Assembly (NCBI GenBank): GCA_002085355.1
Contig: NATN01000116.1
Span: forward strand, 1 to 8,612
From: Candidatus Zhuqueibacterota bacterium 4484_87
Lineage (GTDB): Bacteria > Zhuqueibacterota > Zhuqueibacteria > Thermofontimicrobiales > Thermofontimicrobiaceae
Direction of reading: 5' to 3'
DNA length: 8,612 nucleotides
Within the stretch, counting starts at the first letter, position 1; each line of letters begins with the position of its first letter. The notes under the pieces were generated by a model that worked only from the letters and a program-made list of their open reading frames with translations, was not told the DNA's origin and ran no database searches. Positions 1-6,889 of this stretch are shown in pieces. The position numbers were made by a program, and so were the translations under genes.

Positions 1-986
1 TCGGCACTGTCAAAAACCCTTTGGATCAATCAAAAGTACCCGGCGGTTCATCCGGTGGTTCCGCAGCGGCTGTCGCTTCGCATCAAGCAATTTCAGCGCT
101 GGGATCGGACACAGGCGGATCCATTCGCCAACCAGCTGCCTTTTGCGGATTAGTGGGCTTGAAACCGACCTACGGCGCTGTTTCCCGTTACGGGTTGATA
201 GCGTACGCCTCCTCATTTGATCAAATAGGCCCTATCACACGCTCCGTTGACGACTGCGCAAAAATTTTCGCTGTCATCGCAGGTCGGGACCCTCGCGATT
301 CGACGAGTGCCGATCACAATTACCCAAAAGAATCGTTTAAAGATTTAGCCCTAATTTCATCTCTGAAAATCGGCGTTCCGGAGCAGTTTTTAAGCAGCGA
401 CATGGACAATGATGTCGAACGCGCCATAAAAAGCACCATTGAAAATATTCGAGCAGAAGGCGCGCAGATCGTCTCTGTTTCTATCCCACATGCTGAATAT
501 GCGATTCCGGCGTATTATATCATCGCTGCCGCTGAAGCCTCATCCAACCTGGCGCGCTTTGACGGCGTTCGCTACGGTTTTCGCACAACTGAGCAGAAAA
601 ACCTGCACGATTTTTTCACTCAAAACCGGTCACAGGGTTTCGGCGATGAAGTAAAGAAACGAATTTTGCTCGGCACGTTTGTTCTTTCCCGCGGCTATTA
701 CGACCGCTACTACAAAAAAGCGCAGTCAATCAGATCGCTTATCCGGCGGGATTTTTCCATTGCTTTTGACAAATGTGATTTTTTGCTCATGCCCACAACG
801 CCGACAACGGCTTTTGCCATCGGCGAAAAAGCAGAACCGGCATTGAGCATCCCCTGCGGTTTTGACGGAGCAGGATTGCCGGTGGGATTACAATTGATGG
901 CGCCCTACTTTCAAGAGTCTTTTCTATTTTCGGCAGCGAAAATTTTGGAAATATTTTGTCCGCGAGGGCTGAACTGCAGTGAGTGA
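1..986 (+). CDS. gatA: GatA, Asp/Glu-tRNA amidotransferase subunit A (5' end missing, internal in-frame gap)
   Basis: GatA is the glutaminase subunit of GatCAB; it releases ammonia from glutamine, which GatB uses to amidate Glu-tRNA(Gln) or Asp-tRNA(Asn). The reading frame is open from base 3 and gives about 327 residues; roughly 150 N-terminal residues, including the catalytic lysine, lie outside the window. Seen here: the amidase signature GGSSGGSAAAVA with the cis-serine codon at about 48-50, and SDTGGSIRQPAAFCG with the nucleophile serine codon at 120-122. Also present are AEASSNLARFDG (about 528-563) and YYDRYYKKAQSIR, which carries the expected substrate-binding arginine. Odd: after GEKAEP the protein goes directly to ALSIPCGFD (junction about 837-842). 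Family members have about 19 residues there (a YxxD segment and NLAGLP), so an in-frame deletion is likely. The C-terminus is also short after GLPVGLQL. The gene overlaps gatB by 8 nt, which suggests translational coupling. Identity is certain; activity is doubtful. Confidence 0.95.
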   Translation, partial: GTVKNPLDQSKVPGGSSGGSAAAVASHQAISALGSDTGGSIRQPAAFCGLVGLKPTYGAVSRYGLIAYASSFDQIGPITRSVDDCAKIFAVIAGRDPRDSTSADHNYPKESFKDLALISSLKIGVPEQFLSSDMDNDVERAIKSTIENIRAEGAQIVSVSIPHAEYAIPAYYIIAAAEASSNLARFDGVRYGFRTTEQKNLHDFFTQNRSQGFGDEVKKRILLGTFVLSRGYYDRYYKKAQSIRSLIRRDFSIAFDKCDFLLMPTTPTTAFAIGEKAEPALSIPCGFDGAGLPVGLQLMAPYFQESFLFSAAKILEIFCPRGLNCSE

Positions 987-2430
987 GCCGGAGAAAAAAT
1001 ATCGCGTGACAATTGGGCTGGAAGTACACGCACAACTGAACACAAAAAGCAAATTGTTTTGCTCCTGTTCGACGAAATTCGGCGCTCCTCCGAACACGCA
1101 CACCTGTCCTGTTTGCCTTGGTCTGCCCGGCGCTTTGCCGGTACTGAATCAACAGGCAGTAGAATCCGCCATTAAATTAGGGCTGGCGACACAATGCCAT
1201 ATCGCTGAAAAATCCGTCTTCGCCAGAAAAAACTATTTTTACCCTGACTTGCCCAAAGGTTATCAAATTACGCAATTTGATCGTCCCATTTGCCAATCCG
1301 GTTTTCTGGAAATTGAGCAAAGAGGAAAAAGGAAAAAAATTGCCATTGAACGCATTCACCTCGAAGAAGATGCCGGGAAATCAATCCACAACGAACCTTT
1401 TGTCCCGTCTGAAACGACGCTGATTGATTTGAACCGCTGCGGAATACCATTACTTGAAATTGTCACACACCCAGAGATAGAAAACCCCGAGGAAGCGGTT
1501 CAATTTGTCCGACATTTGCAATTACTTTTGCGCTATTTGCGCATCAGCGATGCGAATCTCGAAGAAGGCAGCCTGCGTTGCGACGCGAACATTTCAGTGC
1601 GACTTTCCACAACGAACAAATTGACAGCTAAAACTGAAATAAAAAATCTCAACTCTCTGAAAGCGCTTTCCCGAGCGCTTATTTATGAAATTGATTTCCA
1701 AAAGCAACTGATCATTTCTGGCAAAAGACATACCTCTGCCACTGTTCTTTGGGATGAAAAAAGTCGAAAGACCAGGCCAATGCGCTCAAAGGAAACAGCG
1801 CACGATTACCGCTACTTCCCTGAGCCTGATTTGCCGCCATTGATCATCGGCACAGATTTGATCAGCAAAATCAAGGCAAAACTTCCCGAGCTGCCCGGAG
1901 AAAAAACGCGTCGGTTTATCAGCAAATATCACCTGACCGCTGCTGATGCAGAGATATTGATCGAGTCCCCTGATCGCGCAGATTTTTTTGAACGGCTGGG
2001 GGCAAAGATCGGAGACGCTCAGCTTGCTGGCAAATGGGTGATTCAAGAATTTTTGCGCTATGAAAAAAAATTGCTTATTGAAAAAAACTGGGATTGGGAA
2101 ACGAGCTGTGCCGAAATCCTCTTGCTGATTAAAAACCGATCAGTAAATTGGGGCGGAGCAAAGAAAATTTTTGCTGAAATGGTCACTTCAAAAAGATCTG
2201 CTGCTGAGGTTTTGCAGGAAAGTCATTTTTCTCAAATAAATGATACCGAAAAATTAACAGAAATCATCCGACAGGTAATTTATGAAAATGAAGATGCTCT
2301 CGCACAATATCAGTCAGGGAAACAGCAACTTTTTCATTTTTTTTTCGGCCAGGTCATGCAAAAAACAAGCGGACAGGCTGACCCTAAATTAGCAAATGAA
2401 ATATTGAAAAAAATTTTGGCTACCATGTAA
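979..2430 (+). CDS. gatB: GatB, Asp/Glu-tRNA amidotransferase subunit B
   Basis: GatB is the kinase/amidase subunit of GatCAB: it phosphorylates the side chain of misacylated Glu-tRNA(Gln) or Asp-tRNA(Asn) and replaces the phosphate with ammonia channelled from GatA. It is 483 residues, a normal length. Motifs in order: IGLEVHAQLNTKSKLFCSCS; a zinc site from Cys28, Cys30, Cys43 and Cys46; RKNYFYPDLPKGYQI; HLEEDAGKSIH; DLNRCGIPLLEIVTHPE; EEGSLRCDANISVR; EIKNLNS; and DYRYFPEPDLPPL. A helical linker and a C-terminal YqeY-like tRNA-binding domain follow, ending in the PKLANEILKKIL region. The start is GTG, with GAGGG at 964-968 as ribosome binding site, inside the end of gatA. A T9 run at 2337-2345 codes for Phe residues and could be a slippage or sequencing-error site, but the frame is intact. 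No gatC is seen here; it may lie upstream of gatA or elsewhere. No clear terminator follows. Confidence 0.97.
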   Translation: MSEPEKKYRVTIGLEVHAQLNTKSKLFCSCSTKFGAPPNTHTCPVCLGLPGALPVLNQQAVESAIKLGLATQCHIAEKSVFARKNYFYPDLPKGYQITQFDRPICQSGFLEIEQRGKRKKIAIERIHLEEDAGKSIHNEPFVPSETTLIDLNRCGIPLLEIVTHPEIENPEEAVQFVRHLQLLLRYLRISDANLEEGSLRCDANISVRLSTTNKLTAKTEIKNLNSLKALSRALIYEIDFQKQLIISGKRHTSATVLWDEKSRKTRPMRSKETAHDYRYFPEPDLPPLIIGTDLISKIKAKLPELPGEKTRRFISKYHLTAADAEILIESPDRADFFERLGAKIGDAQLAGKWVIQEFLRYEKKLLIEKNWDWETSCAEILLLIKNRSVNWGGAKKIFAEMVTSKRSAAEVLQESHFSQINDTEKLTEIIRQVIYENEDALAQYQSGKQQLFHFFFGQVMQKTSGQADPKLANEILKKILATM

Positions 2431-2453
2431 TTTCATTTCTGTGGAAAAATATC

Positions 2454-2482
2454 TTGACTTTTATTTCTTTTTCGGTTAAATT
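2454..2482 (+). promoter_or_regulatory. candidate sigma70-like promoter for accB-accC-gcvH
   Basis: TTGACT at 2454-2459 fits a -35 box. TTAAAT at 2476-2481 (16-nt spacer), or TAAATT one base later (17-nt spacer), fits a -10 box. The stretch is AT-rich, lies just after gatB, and would give a leader of about 130 nt before accB. It was judged by eye only; AT-rich DNA produces chance matches. Confidence 0.5.
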
Positions 2483-2516
2483 TAAATTTAATTTTTAACA
2501 TGTCTTTAAAAAATCC

Positions 2517-2545
2517 GATTGCGGCGACGCAAGTCCCCGGCAATC
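2517..2545 (+). other. small hairpin in the accB leader
   Basis: GATTGCGG (2517-2524) can pair with CCGGCAATC (2537-2545), eight pairs with one bulged G and a 12-nt loop. No T tract follows, so it does not look like a terminator. It sits in the putative 5' leader of accB, about 75 nt before the start codon. It resembles no riboswitch I know. It could be a regulatory or stabilising hairpin, or chance. Confidence 0.3.
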
Positions 2546-2620
2546 ATAACAGTTCACAAAAATATTTACGCAAAAAAGCGTTGTCCATCACGGTAAATCA
2601 GGAAATAATTGGAGAAATAA

Positions 2621-3100
2621 ATGAGACCTAAAGAAATAAAAAAGCTCATAGAGCTTGTCGAAGCAAGTAGCATCTCTGAACTGGAAGTCACTCGATTTGG
2701 TAAAAAAGTTCGTATCAGCAAAAACTCTTCAACAACGACAGTAACAACTTCTCCGCCGGCAGCGAATCCTTTGCCGGCTGCAACGCCTGTGCAGACCGAA
2801 GCACAACAAGCACCGCCAGCCCCAGCTCCCGCTAAGACAGAACCTGCTATCGCGGATAATATTTATGAGGTTAAATCGCCGATGGTGGGCACTTTTTATC
2901 GGGCGCCGGCACCCGACGCTGATCCTTACGTGGAAGTCGGGGATACAGTTTCCCAAAATCAAGTGCTCTGCATCATTGAAGCGATGAAACTGATGAATGA
3001 AATCGAATGTGAAATTCGCGGGAAAGTTGTAGAGATACTTGCTGAAAACGGTAAACCTGTCGAATACGATCAGGTGCTTTTCAGAATTGAAAAAATATAG
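2621..3100 (+). CDS. accB: AccB, biotin carboxyl carrier protein of acetyl-CoA carboxylase
   Basis: AccB carries biotin on a flexible arm: AccC carboxylates the biotin and the carboxyltransferase (AccAD, not in this window) moves the carboxyl group to acetyl-CoA to make malonyl-CoA for fatty-acid synthesis in the cytoplasm. It has 159 residues, typical for the family. An N-terminal segment (MRPKEIKKLIELVE, about 1-34) typical of AccB is followed by a Pro/Ala/Thr-rich linker (about 38-76) and a biotinyl domain (about 80-159). The biotinylation motif EAMKLMNEIE places the modified lysine at Lys123; SPMVGTFYRAPAP is the usual entry to the domain and the thumb region. The ATG has GGAG at 2611-2614, 6 nt upstream. 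accC follows after 29 nt, so the two are probably co-transcribed. The AccB-type N-terminus argues against a carrier domain of a decarboxylase or pyruvate carboxylase. Confidence 0.96.
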   Translation: MRPKEIKKLIELVEASSISELEVTRFGKKVRISKNSSTTTVTTSPPAANPLPAATPVQTEAQQAPPAPAPAKTEPAIADNIYEVKSPMVGTFYRAPAPDADPYVEVGDTVSQNQVLCIIEAMKLMNEIECEIRGKVVEILAENGKPVEYDQVLFRIEKI

Positions 3101-3129
3101 TTTTTTTGTAAAACCGGAGAAATAACGCT

Positions 3130-4485
3130 TTGTTTAAAAAAATATTGATTGCCAACCGAGGCGAAATTGCTCTGCGGATTATTCGCGCCTGTAAAGAATT
3201 GGGTATCGCAACCGTCGCCGTTTATTCTGAAGCGGATGAAAATTCGCTCCATGTACGCTTTGCTGATGAAGTTGTAAAAATTGGCCCGGGGCCTAGCAAC
3301 GAAAGTTACTTGAACATTCCGAGAATCATCAGCGCAGCAGAAGTGACAAACGCTGACGCGATTCATCCGGGCTATGGTTTTCTGGCAGAGAATGCACAAT
3401 TTGCTGAAATTTGTGAGAGCTGCAATATCAAATTTATCGGGCCTTCTTCAGAGATGATCGCCAATATGGGCGACAAGGCTTTTGCTAAAGGAAAAATGAA
3501 AAAAGCAGGCGTGCCGACCATTCCCGGCAGCGAGGGCCTTTTGAAAGATATTGATATTGCTGAAAAAACCGCAGAAAAAATCGGCTACCCGGTAATTTTA
3601 AAAGCAACCGCAGGTGGCGGCGGCAGAGGCATGCGCATCGTTCGCCAAAAAAGCGAATTGGAACGGGCATTTGTCACTGCCAGCAATGAAGCCGGAGCTG
3701 CTTTTGGCAATGCCGGTCTTTACATGGAAAAATTTTTTGAAAATCCGCGTCACATCGAAGTGCAAATTATCGGCGATCAGTACGGCACAGTTGCTGCCCT
3801 TGGTGAACGGGAGTGTTCCATCCAGCGCAAGCATCAAAAATTGATAGAAGAATCACCATCTCCGGCAGTGGACGAAAAACTGCGCAAAAAATTACAGGAC
3901 GCGGCAGTACGCGGAGCCGAGAGCGTCAATTATGAAAGCGCCGGTACCGTCGAATTTTTGCTCGACGAAGACGGCAAATTTTATTTCATGGAAATGAATA
4001 CGCGAATTCAGGTGGAACATCCGGTGACGGAAATGGTTTTAGGTATGGACCTGCTCAAGCGTCAAATTATGCTTGCTGCCGGCGAAAAAATAGAGAACGT
4101 AATCAAGGAATTCAAATTGCGCGGCCATGCCATTGAGTGTCGCATCAATGCGGAAGATCCTGATAAAGATTTTCGACCCAGCCCGGGAACGATTACATCA
4201 TTTCACATCCCAGGAGGTCCTGGGGTACGAGTTGACACACATGCGTACGCGCAGTACGTCATTCCGCCATACTATGATTCTTTGATTGCAAAAGTAATAA
4301 CCAGCGGAAAAGATCGCGCTGAAGCCATTGGTCGTATGAAACGCGCTCTAGACGAATTTATCATTGAAGGTATTTCAACGACGATTCCATTTCATAAAAA
4401 AGTTTTGCAAAATGAATATTTTCTCAAAGGAGATTTTGATACAAAATTCATTGAAACTCATTTTTTAACAAATGATAAAAAATAA
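3130..4485 (+). CDS. accC: AccC, biotin carboxylase subunit of acetyl-CoA carboxylase
   Basis: AccC uses ATP and bicarbonate to carboxylate the biotin carried by AccB, the first half-reaction of acetyl-CoA carboxylase. It has 451 residues, the family norm. It begins with the preATP-grasp fold (KKILIANRGEIALRIIRA), then IHPGYGFLAEN, then the ATP-grasp domain with Lys116, Lys158 and the glycine-rich loop KATAGGGGRGMRIV (158-171). HQKLIEE (235-241) carries the expected active-site lysine. EMNTRIQVEHPVTEM (288-302) has Glu288, Asn290, Arg292 and Glu296, the metal- and biotin-site residues known from E. coli. The C-terminal domain has the usual RINAEDP and RPSPG motifs. The start is TTG with GGAGA at 3116-3120, 9 nt upstream; it matches the family N-terminus (MFKKILIANRGEIA). 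A weaker start may keep AccC below AccB. The stop overlaps the ribosome binding site of gcvH. Confidence 0.97.
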   Translation: MFKKILIANRGEIALRIIRACKELGIATVAVYSEADENSLHVRFADEVVKIGPGPSNESYLNIPRIISAAEVTNADAIHPGYGFLAENAQFAEICESCNIKFIGPSSEMIANMGDKAFAKGKMKKAGVPTIPGSEGLLKDIDIAEKTAEKIGYPVILKATAGGGGRGMRIVRQKSELERAFVTASNEAGAAFGNAGLYMEKFFENPRHIEVQIIGDQYGTVAALGERECSIQRKHQKLIEESPSPAVDEKLRKKLQDAAVRGAESVNYESAGTVEFLLDEDGKFYFMEMNTRIQVEHPVTEMVLGMDLLKRQIMLAAGEKIENVIKEFKLRGHAIECRINAEDPDKDFRPSPGTITSFHIPGGPGVRVDTHAYAQYVIPPYYDSLIAKVITSGKDRAEAIGRMKRALDEFIIEGISTTIPFHKKVLQNEYFLKGDFDTKFIETHFLTNDKK

Positions 4486-4495
4486 GGAGATGAAG

Positions 4496-4873
4496 ATGAA
4501 CGTTCCAAAAGAATTGTTGTACACAGAGGAGCACGAATGGGTGCTTGTTGAAGATGACGTCGCCACAATCGGCATCACTGATTACGCTCAGGGAGAACTG
4601 GGCGACATTGTGTTTGTTGAATTGCCCGCTGTTGAAGATGAAATAAAACAAATGGAGCCTTTTGGAACTATTGAAGCCGTGAAAGCTGTCTCTGACCTAT
4701 TTGCTCCCATCACAGGCACGGTAGTTGAAGTCAACGCTTTGCTCGAAGATCAGCCGGAAATCATTAATACCAGTCCTTATAATGACGGATGGATGATTAA
4801 AGTAAAACTTGCAAATCCGTCCGAGCTTGACAGTCTGATGAGTGCAGAAGCTTATACGCAGCATATCAGCTAA
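4496..4873 (+). CDS. gcvH: GcvH, glycine cleavage system H protein
   Basis: GcvH is the lipoyl carrier of the glycine cleavage system; its lipoyl arm takes the aminomethyl group from P protein to T protein and is re-oxidised by L protein. I place the start at the ATG at 4496 because AAGGAG (4484-4489) lies 6 nt upstream and the protein then begins MNVPKELLYTEEHEWV, as in the family. In-frame ATGs at 4472 and 4490 are less likely: the first lies inside accC, the second overlaps the ribosome binding site. It has 125 residues, normal length. The lipoylation motif EAVKAVSDLFAP puts the modified lysine at Lys63, followed by GTVVEVN; NDGWMIKVK lies near the C-terminus. The gene begins 10 nt after accC, so it is almost certainly the third gene of the accBC operon; its partner gcvPA is in a separate unit downstream. 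Confidence 0.96.
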   Translation: MNVPKELLYTEEHEWVLVEDDVATIGITDYAQGELGDIVFVELPAVEDEIKQMEPFGTIEAVKAVSDLFAPITGTVVEVNALLEDQPEIINTSPYNDGWMIKVKLANPSELDSLMSAEAYTQHIS

Positions 4874-4909
4874 ACAAATTTCCCCTATTTGAATTTTCAT
4901 ATTTTCGCC

Positions 4910-4950
4910 GCCGAAATATTTCTTTCGGCATAGATAAATTTTTTTGTCTA
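4910..4950 (+). terminator. terminator-like hairpin after gcvH
   Basis: GCCGAAA (4910-4916) pairs perfectly with TTTCGGC (4923-4929) around a 6-nt loop. A run of seven T (4939-4945) follows, but 9 nt after the stem, which is further than usual. TAGATAAA (4931-4938) can also pair with TTTGTCTA (4943-4950), so the T run partly lies in a second weak hairpin. It probably ends the accBC-gcvH transcript, with moderate efficiency at best. Confidence 0.5.
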
Positions 4951-4990
4951 AAAGCCGGAAAGAGTTTTTGTTATCTATTCGTTGTTAAAG

Positions 4991-5020
4991 TTGATATAAA
5001 ATTTATTTTAGACATAAAAT
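4991..5020 (+). promoter_or_regulatory. candidate promoter for gcvPA
   Basis: TTGATA at 4991-4996 and TAAAAT at 5015-5020 are separated by 18 nt and fit sigma70-like boxes. Transcription would then start near 5027 and give a leader of about 145 nt before gcvPA. No glycine-riboswitch core was recognised in this leader. The call was made by eye in AT-rich sequence. Confidence 0.4.
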
Positions 5021-5037
5021 CCTGTGAGCGTTTGAGA

Positions 5038-5073
5038 GCGAAATTCATCTTTGCTTATTAAAAGAATTCTCGC
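5038..5073 (+). other. hairpin in the gcvPA leader
   Basis: GCGAAATTC (5038-5046) pairs with GAATTCTCGC (5064-5073), nine pairs with one bulged C and a 17-nt loop. It has no T tract. It lies about 100 nt upstream of the gcvPA start, in the putative 5' untranslated region, and may be a regulatory or stabilising structure; chance cannot be excluded. Confidence 0.3.
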
Positions 5074-5171
5074 ACGGCATACATGCTCATTCAAGACGAG
5101 ATGTTGATTTGTCTGGCTTTGAGAAGTAGATTGAAACTGAACCTGTGAATTTGTTTATATGGAGCAAAAAG

Positions 5172-6512
5172 ATGCCATTTATTCCAAATACTGACGCCGA
5201 CCGCCAGAAGATGTTAAAGCGCATCGGCGTGAAAAATTTTGAAGAATTAATACAAAATATTCCGGAAAATCTTCGCTTTAAAGGCGAGCTTAATTTGCCT
5301 GATCCGCTTTGCGAATTGGAAGTCAGCAAAGCAGTGCAGCAGAAGGCACAATGCAATCAAGCGGTTACTGACGCTATCAGTTTCCTCGGCGGCGGGGCGT
5401 ACGACCATTTTATCCCGGCAGTTGTAGGACATATCCTTTCGCGTTCGGAGTTTTATACTGCGTACACGCCGTATCAAGCAGAGGTCAGTCAGGGAACATT
5501 GCAGGCAATTTATGAATTTCAATCGATGATCGCTGAATTAATGGGAATGGATGTTGCCAATGCCTCGATGTATGACGGCGGATCTGCATTGGCAGAAGCA
5601 GCGCTCATGGCAATCGCTGAAAAACGAAAAAAGAGAATTCTCGTCTCCCGCGGCGTTCATCCCTACTATCGGCAAATTATTCAAACCTACTGTCACGGTC
5701 AGGCTATCGACATTCAGATCGTGGAATTAGAAAATGGTGTGACGTCGCTGGACGATTTGAAAGCGAAACTTGACGGAAACACCGCTGCAGTACTGGTGGA
5801 ACACCCAAATTTTCTGGGCTATCTCGAAGAAGTCGAAGAAGTCAGTCGTTTGACGCACGAGAATCAGTCCCTGTTTATCACTTCCAATGATCCGATTTCT
5901 TTGGGATTGTTAGAACCTCCCGGTGCGTACGATGCAGATATTGCAACTGGCGAAGGCCAAGGTCTGGGAAACAATTTGAATTATGGCGGTCCTTATTTGG
6001 GTTTATTCGCATCAAAACAACGATTCATTCGAAAAATGCCGGGGAGGATTGCCGGCGCTACAACTGACCAGCAAGGCAGACGCGGATTTGTCCTCACTTT
6101 TCAAGCCCGGGAGCAGCATATCCGCAGAGATAAGGCAACATCCAATATTTGCACCAATGAAGCGCTCAATGCGCTGGCTGCGACTGTTTATTTGACGCTC
6201 ATGGGAAAGCAGGGCATTCGCGAAGTTGCGGAACTATGTCTGCAAAACAGCCATTACCTCGCTGAACAAATTGGCGGGTTAAATGGATTTGAATTGCCTT
6301 TTTCTGCGCCATTTTTCAAAGAATTTGTTGTCAAAACACCAGTACCACCGGAAAAAATTATCAAAAAATTATCAAACAAAAATGTGCTTGCCGGAATCGA
6401 TTTATCGCGATTTGACTATGGCCTGGAAAACGGTCTTTTGATCGCAGCAACAGAAAAACGCACCCGGGATGAAATGGACATGCTGGTCAAATTGCTGGCT
6501 GATTTTTCTTGA
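5172..6512 (+). CDS. gcvPA: GcvPA, glycine decarboxylase (P protein) subunit 1
   Basis: GcvPA is the N-terminal half of the split P protein. With GcvPB, which carries the PLP lysine, it decarboxylates glycine and passes the aminomethyl group to the lipoyl arm of GcvH. I place the start at ATG 5172 because GGAG (5161-5164) lies 7 nt upstream and the protein then opens MPFIPNTDADRQKML, as subunit 1 usually does; the in-frame GTG at 5145 is upstream of this site and less likely. It has 446 residues, normal for subunit 1. Characteristic stretches: GGGAYDHFIPAVVGHI, YTPYQAEVSQGTLQ, YDGGSALAEAALMA, ATGEGQGLGNN, GGPYLGLFA, PGRIAGAT, REQHIRRDKATSNICTNEAL, and the C-terminal EKRTRDEMD. The fold is PLP aminotransferase type I-like without its own PLP lysine. 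The frame looks intact. No gcvPB follows, so the partner must be encoded elsewhere. Confidence 0.96.
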   Translation: MPFIPNTDADRQKMLKRIGVKNFEELIQNIPENLRFKGELNLPDPLCELEVSKAVQQKAQCNQAVTDAISFLGGGAYDHFIPAVVGHILSRSEFYTAYTPYQAEVSQGTLQAIYEFQSMIAELMGMDVANASMYDGGSALAEAALMAIAEKRKKRILVSRGVHPYYRQIIQTYCHGQAIDIQIVELENGVTSLDDLKAKLDGNTAAVLVEHPNFLGYLEEVEEVSRLTHENQSLFITSNDPISLGLLEPPGAYDADIATGEGQGLGNNLNYGGPYLGLFASKQRFIRKMPGRIAGATTDQQGRRGFVLTFQAREQHIRRDKATSNICTNEALNALAATVYLTLMGKQGIREVAELCLQNSHYLAEQIGGLNGFELPFSAPFFKEFVVKTPVPPEKIIKKLSNKNVLAGIDLSRFDYGLENGLLIAATEKRTRDEMDMLVKLLADFS

Positions 6513-6654
6513 TTTTCAAATAAAATTATCAGCCGTAAATTAATCTGAATGTTGTTTTTTTCTCGCCATTTTTACATGTCTTTCTTTGAGGAAAAAGGAA
6601 CTTTTGATTTCAAGATAAGTTTTAATATTGTGCTTTTCAAAGACGATATTTCTA

Positions 6655-6684
6655 TTAACTTTATTAAAAAATAATATGTTAAAT
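6655..6684 (+). promoter_or_regulatory. candidate promoter upstream of the PorV-like gene
   Basis: TTAACT (6655-6660) and TTAAAT (6679-6684) are 18 nt apart and resemble the accB promoter candidate, which also has TTRACTTT at -35 and GTTAAATT at -10. Transcription would start near 6691, about 255 nt before the start codon. No better promoter was seen closer to the gene. Evidence is by eye only. Confidence 0.35.
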
Positions 6685-6827
6685 TGAAACTGAACGGAGG
6701 CCGAATCAGATAAAATTTGATACGAAATCGGGAATTGAACTGAATTTTAATAAGATTAATGGAAATAATTTTTTTCAAAACGATTTTCGTCAGGGCTGAA
6801 TCGGTAAGAATTTTAATGGTGAGAAAT

Positions 6828-6889
6828 TCCGAATGCTTGAGGTATGCCTTGCTCTTCTGAGAGGGAACCTTTCCATTCGGATTTTTTTT
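6828..6889 (+). terminator. long hairpin plus T8 tract in the leader of the PorV-like gene (terminator or attenuator)
   Basis: TCCGAATG (6828-6835) pairs perfectly with CATTCGGA (6874-6881), directly followed by eight T (6882-6889). Inside the 38-nt loop further nested pairing is possible: AGGT (6840-6843) with ACCT (6867-6870), and CTCT (6852-6855) with AGAG (6860-6863). It has the form of an intrinsic terminator yet ends only 57 nt before the ATG of the next gene, with no good promoter in between. It may end an unseen small RNA or act as an attenuator. It is too far from gcvPA (more than 300 nt) to be an ordinary terminator for it. Confidence 0.55.

Noticed and set aside
787..1152. 121-codon - strand frame across the gatA/gatB junction
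   Set aside because: It lies wholly opposite two well-conserved genes and has no family features; it is a shadow of their codon use.
2337..2345. Possible frameshift at the T9 run in gatB
   Set aside because: The frame continues through the run into a conserved C-terminal region (GQVM, PKLANEIL) and stops at the normal length, so no shift is needed.
4472..4495. Upstream ATG for gcvH inside the end of accC
   Set aside because: The strong AAGGAG at 4484-4489 lies downstream of this ATG and 6 nt before ATG 4496, and family H proteins begin at about that point.
5021..5171. Glycine riboswitch before gcvPA
   Set aside because: The expected conserved core was not found on reading the leader; no riboswitch is annotated without that support.
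6577..6675. 32-codon + frame beginning ATGTCTTTC after gcvPA; the start shares ACATGTCTTT with the small frame at 2500
   Set aside because: It has no ribosome binding site, is very short and AT-driven, and spans the promoter candidate. A 10-nt match is weak evidence.
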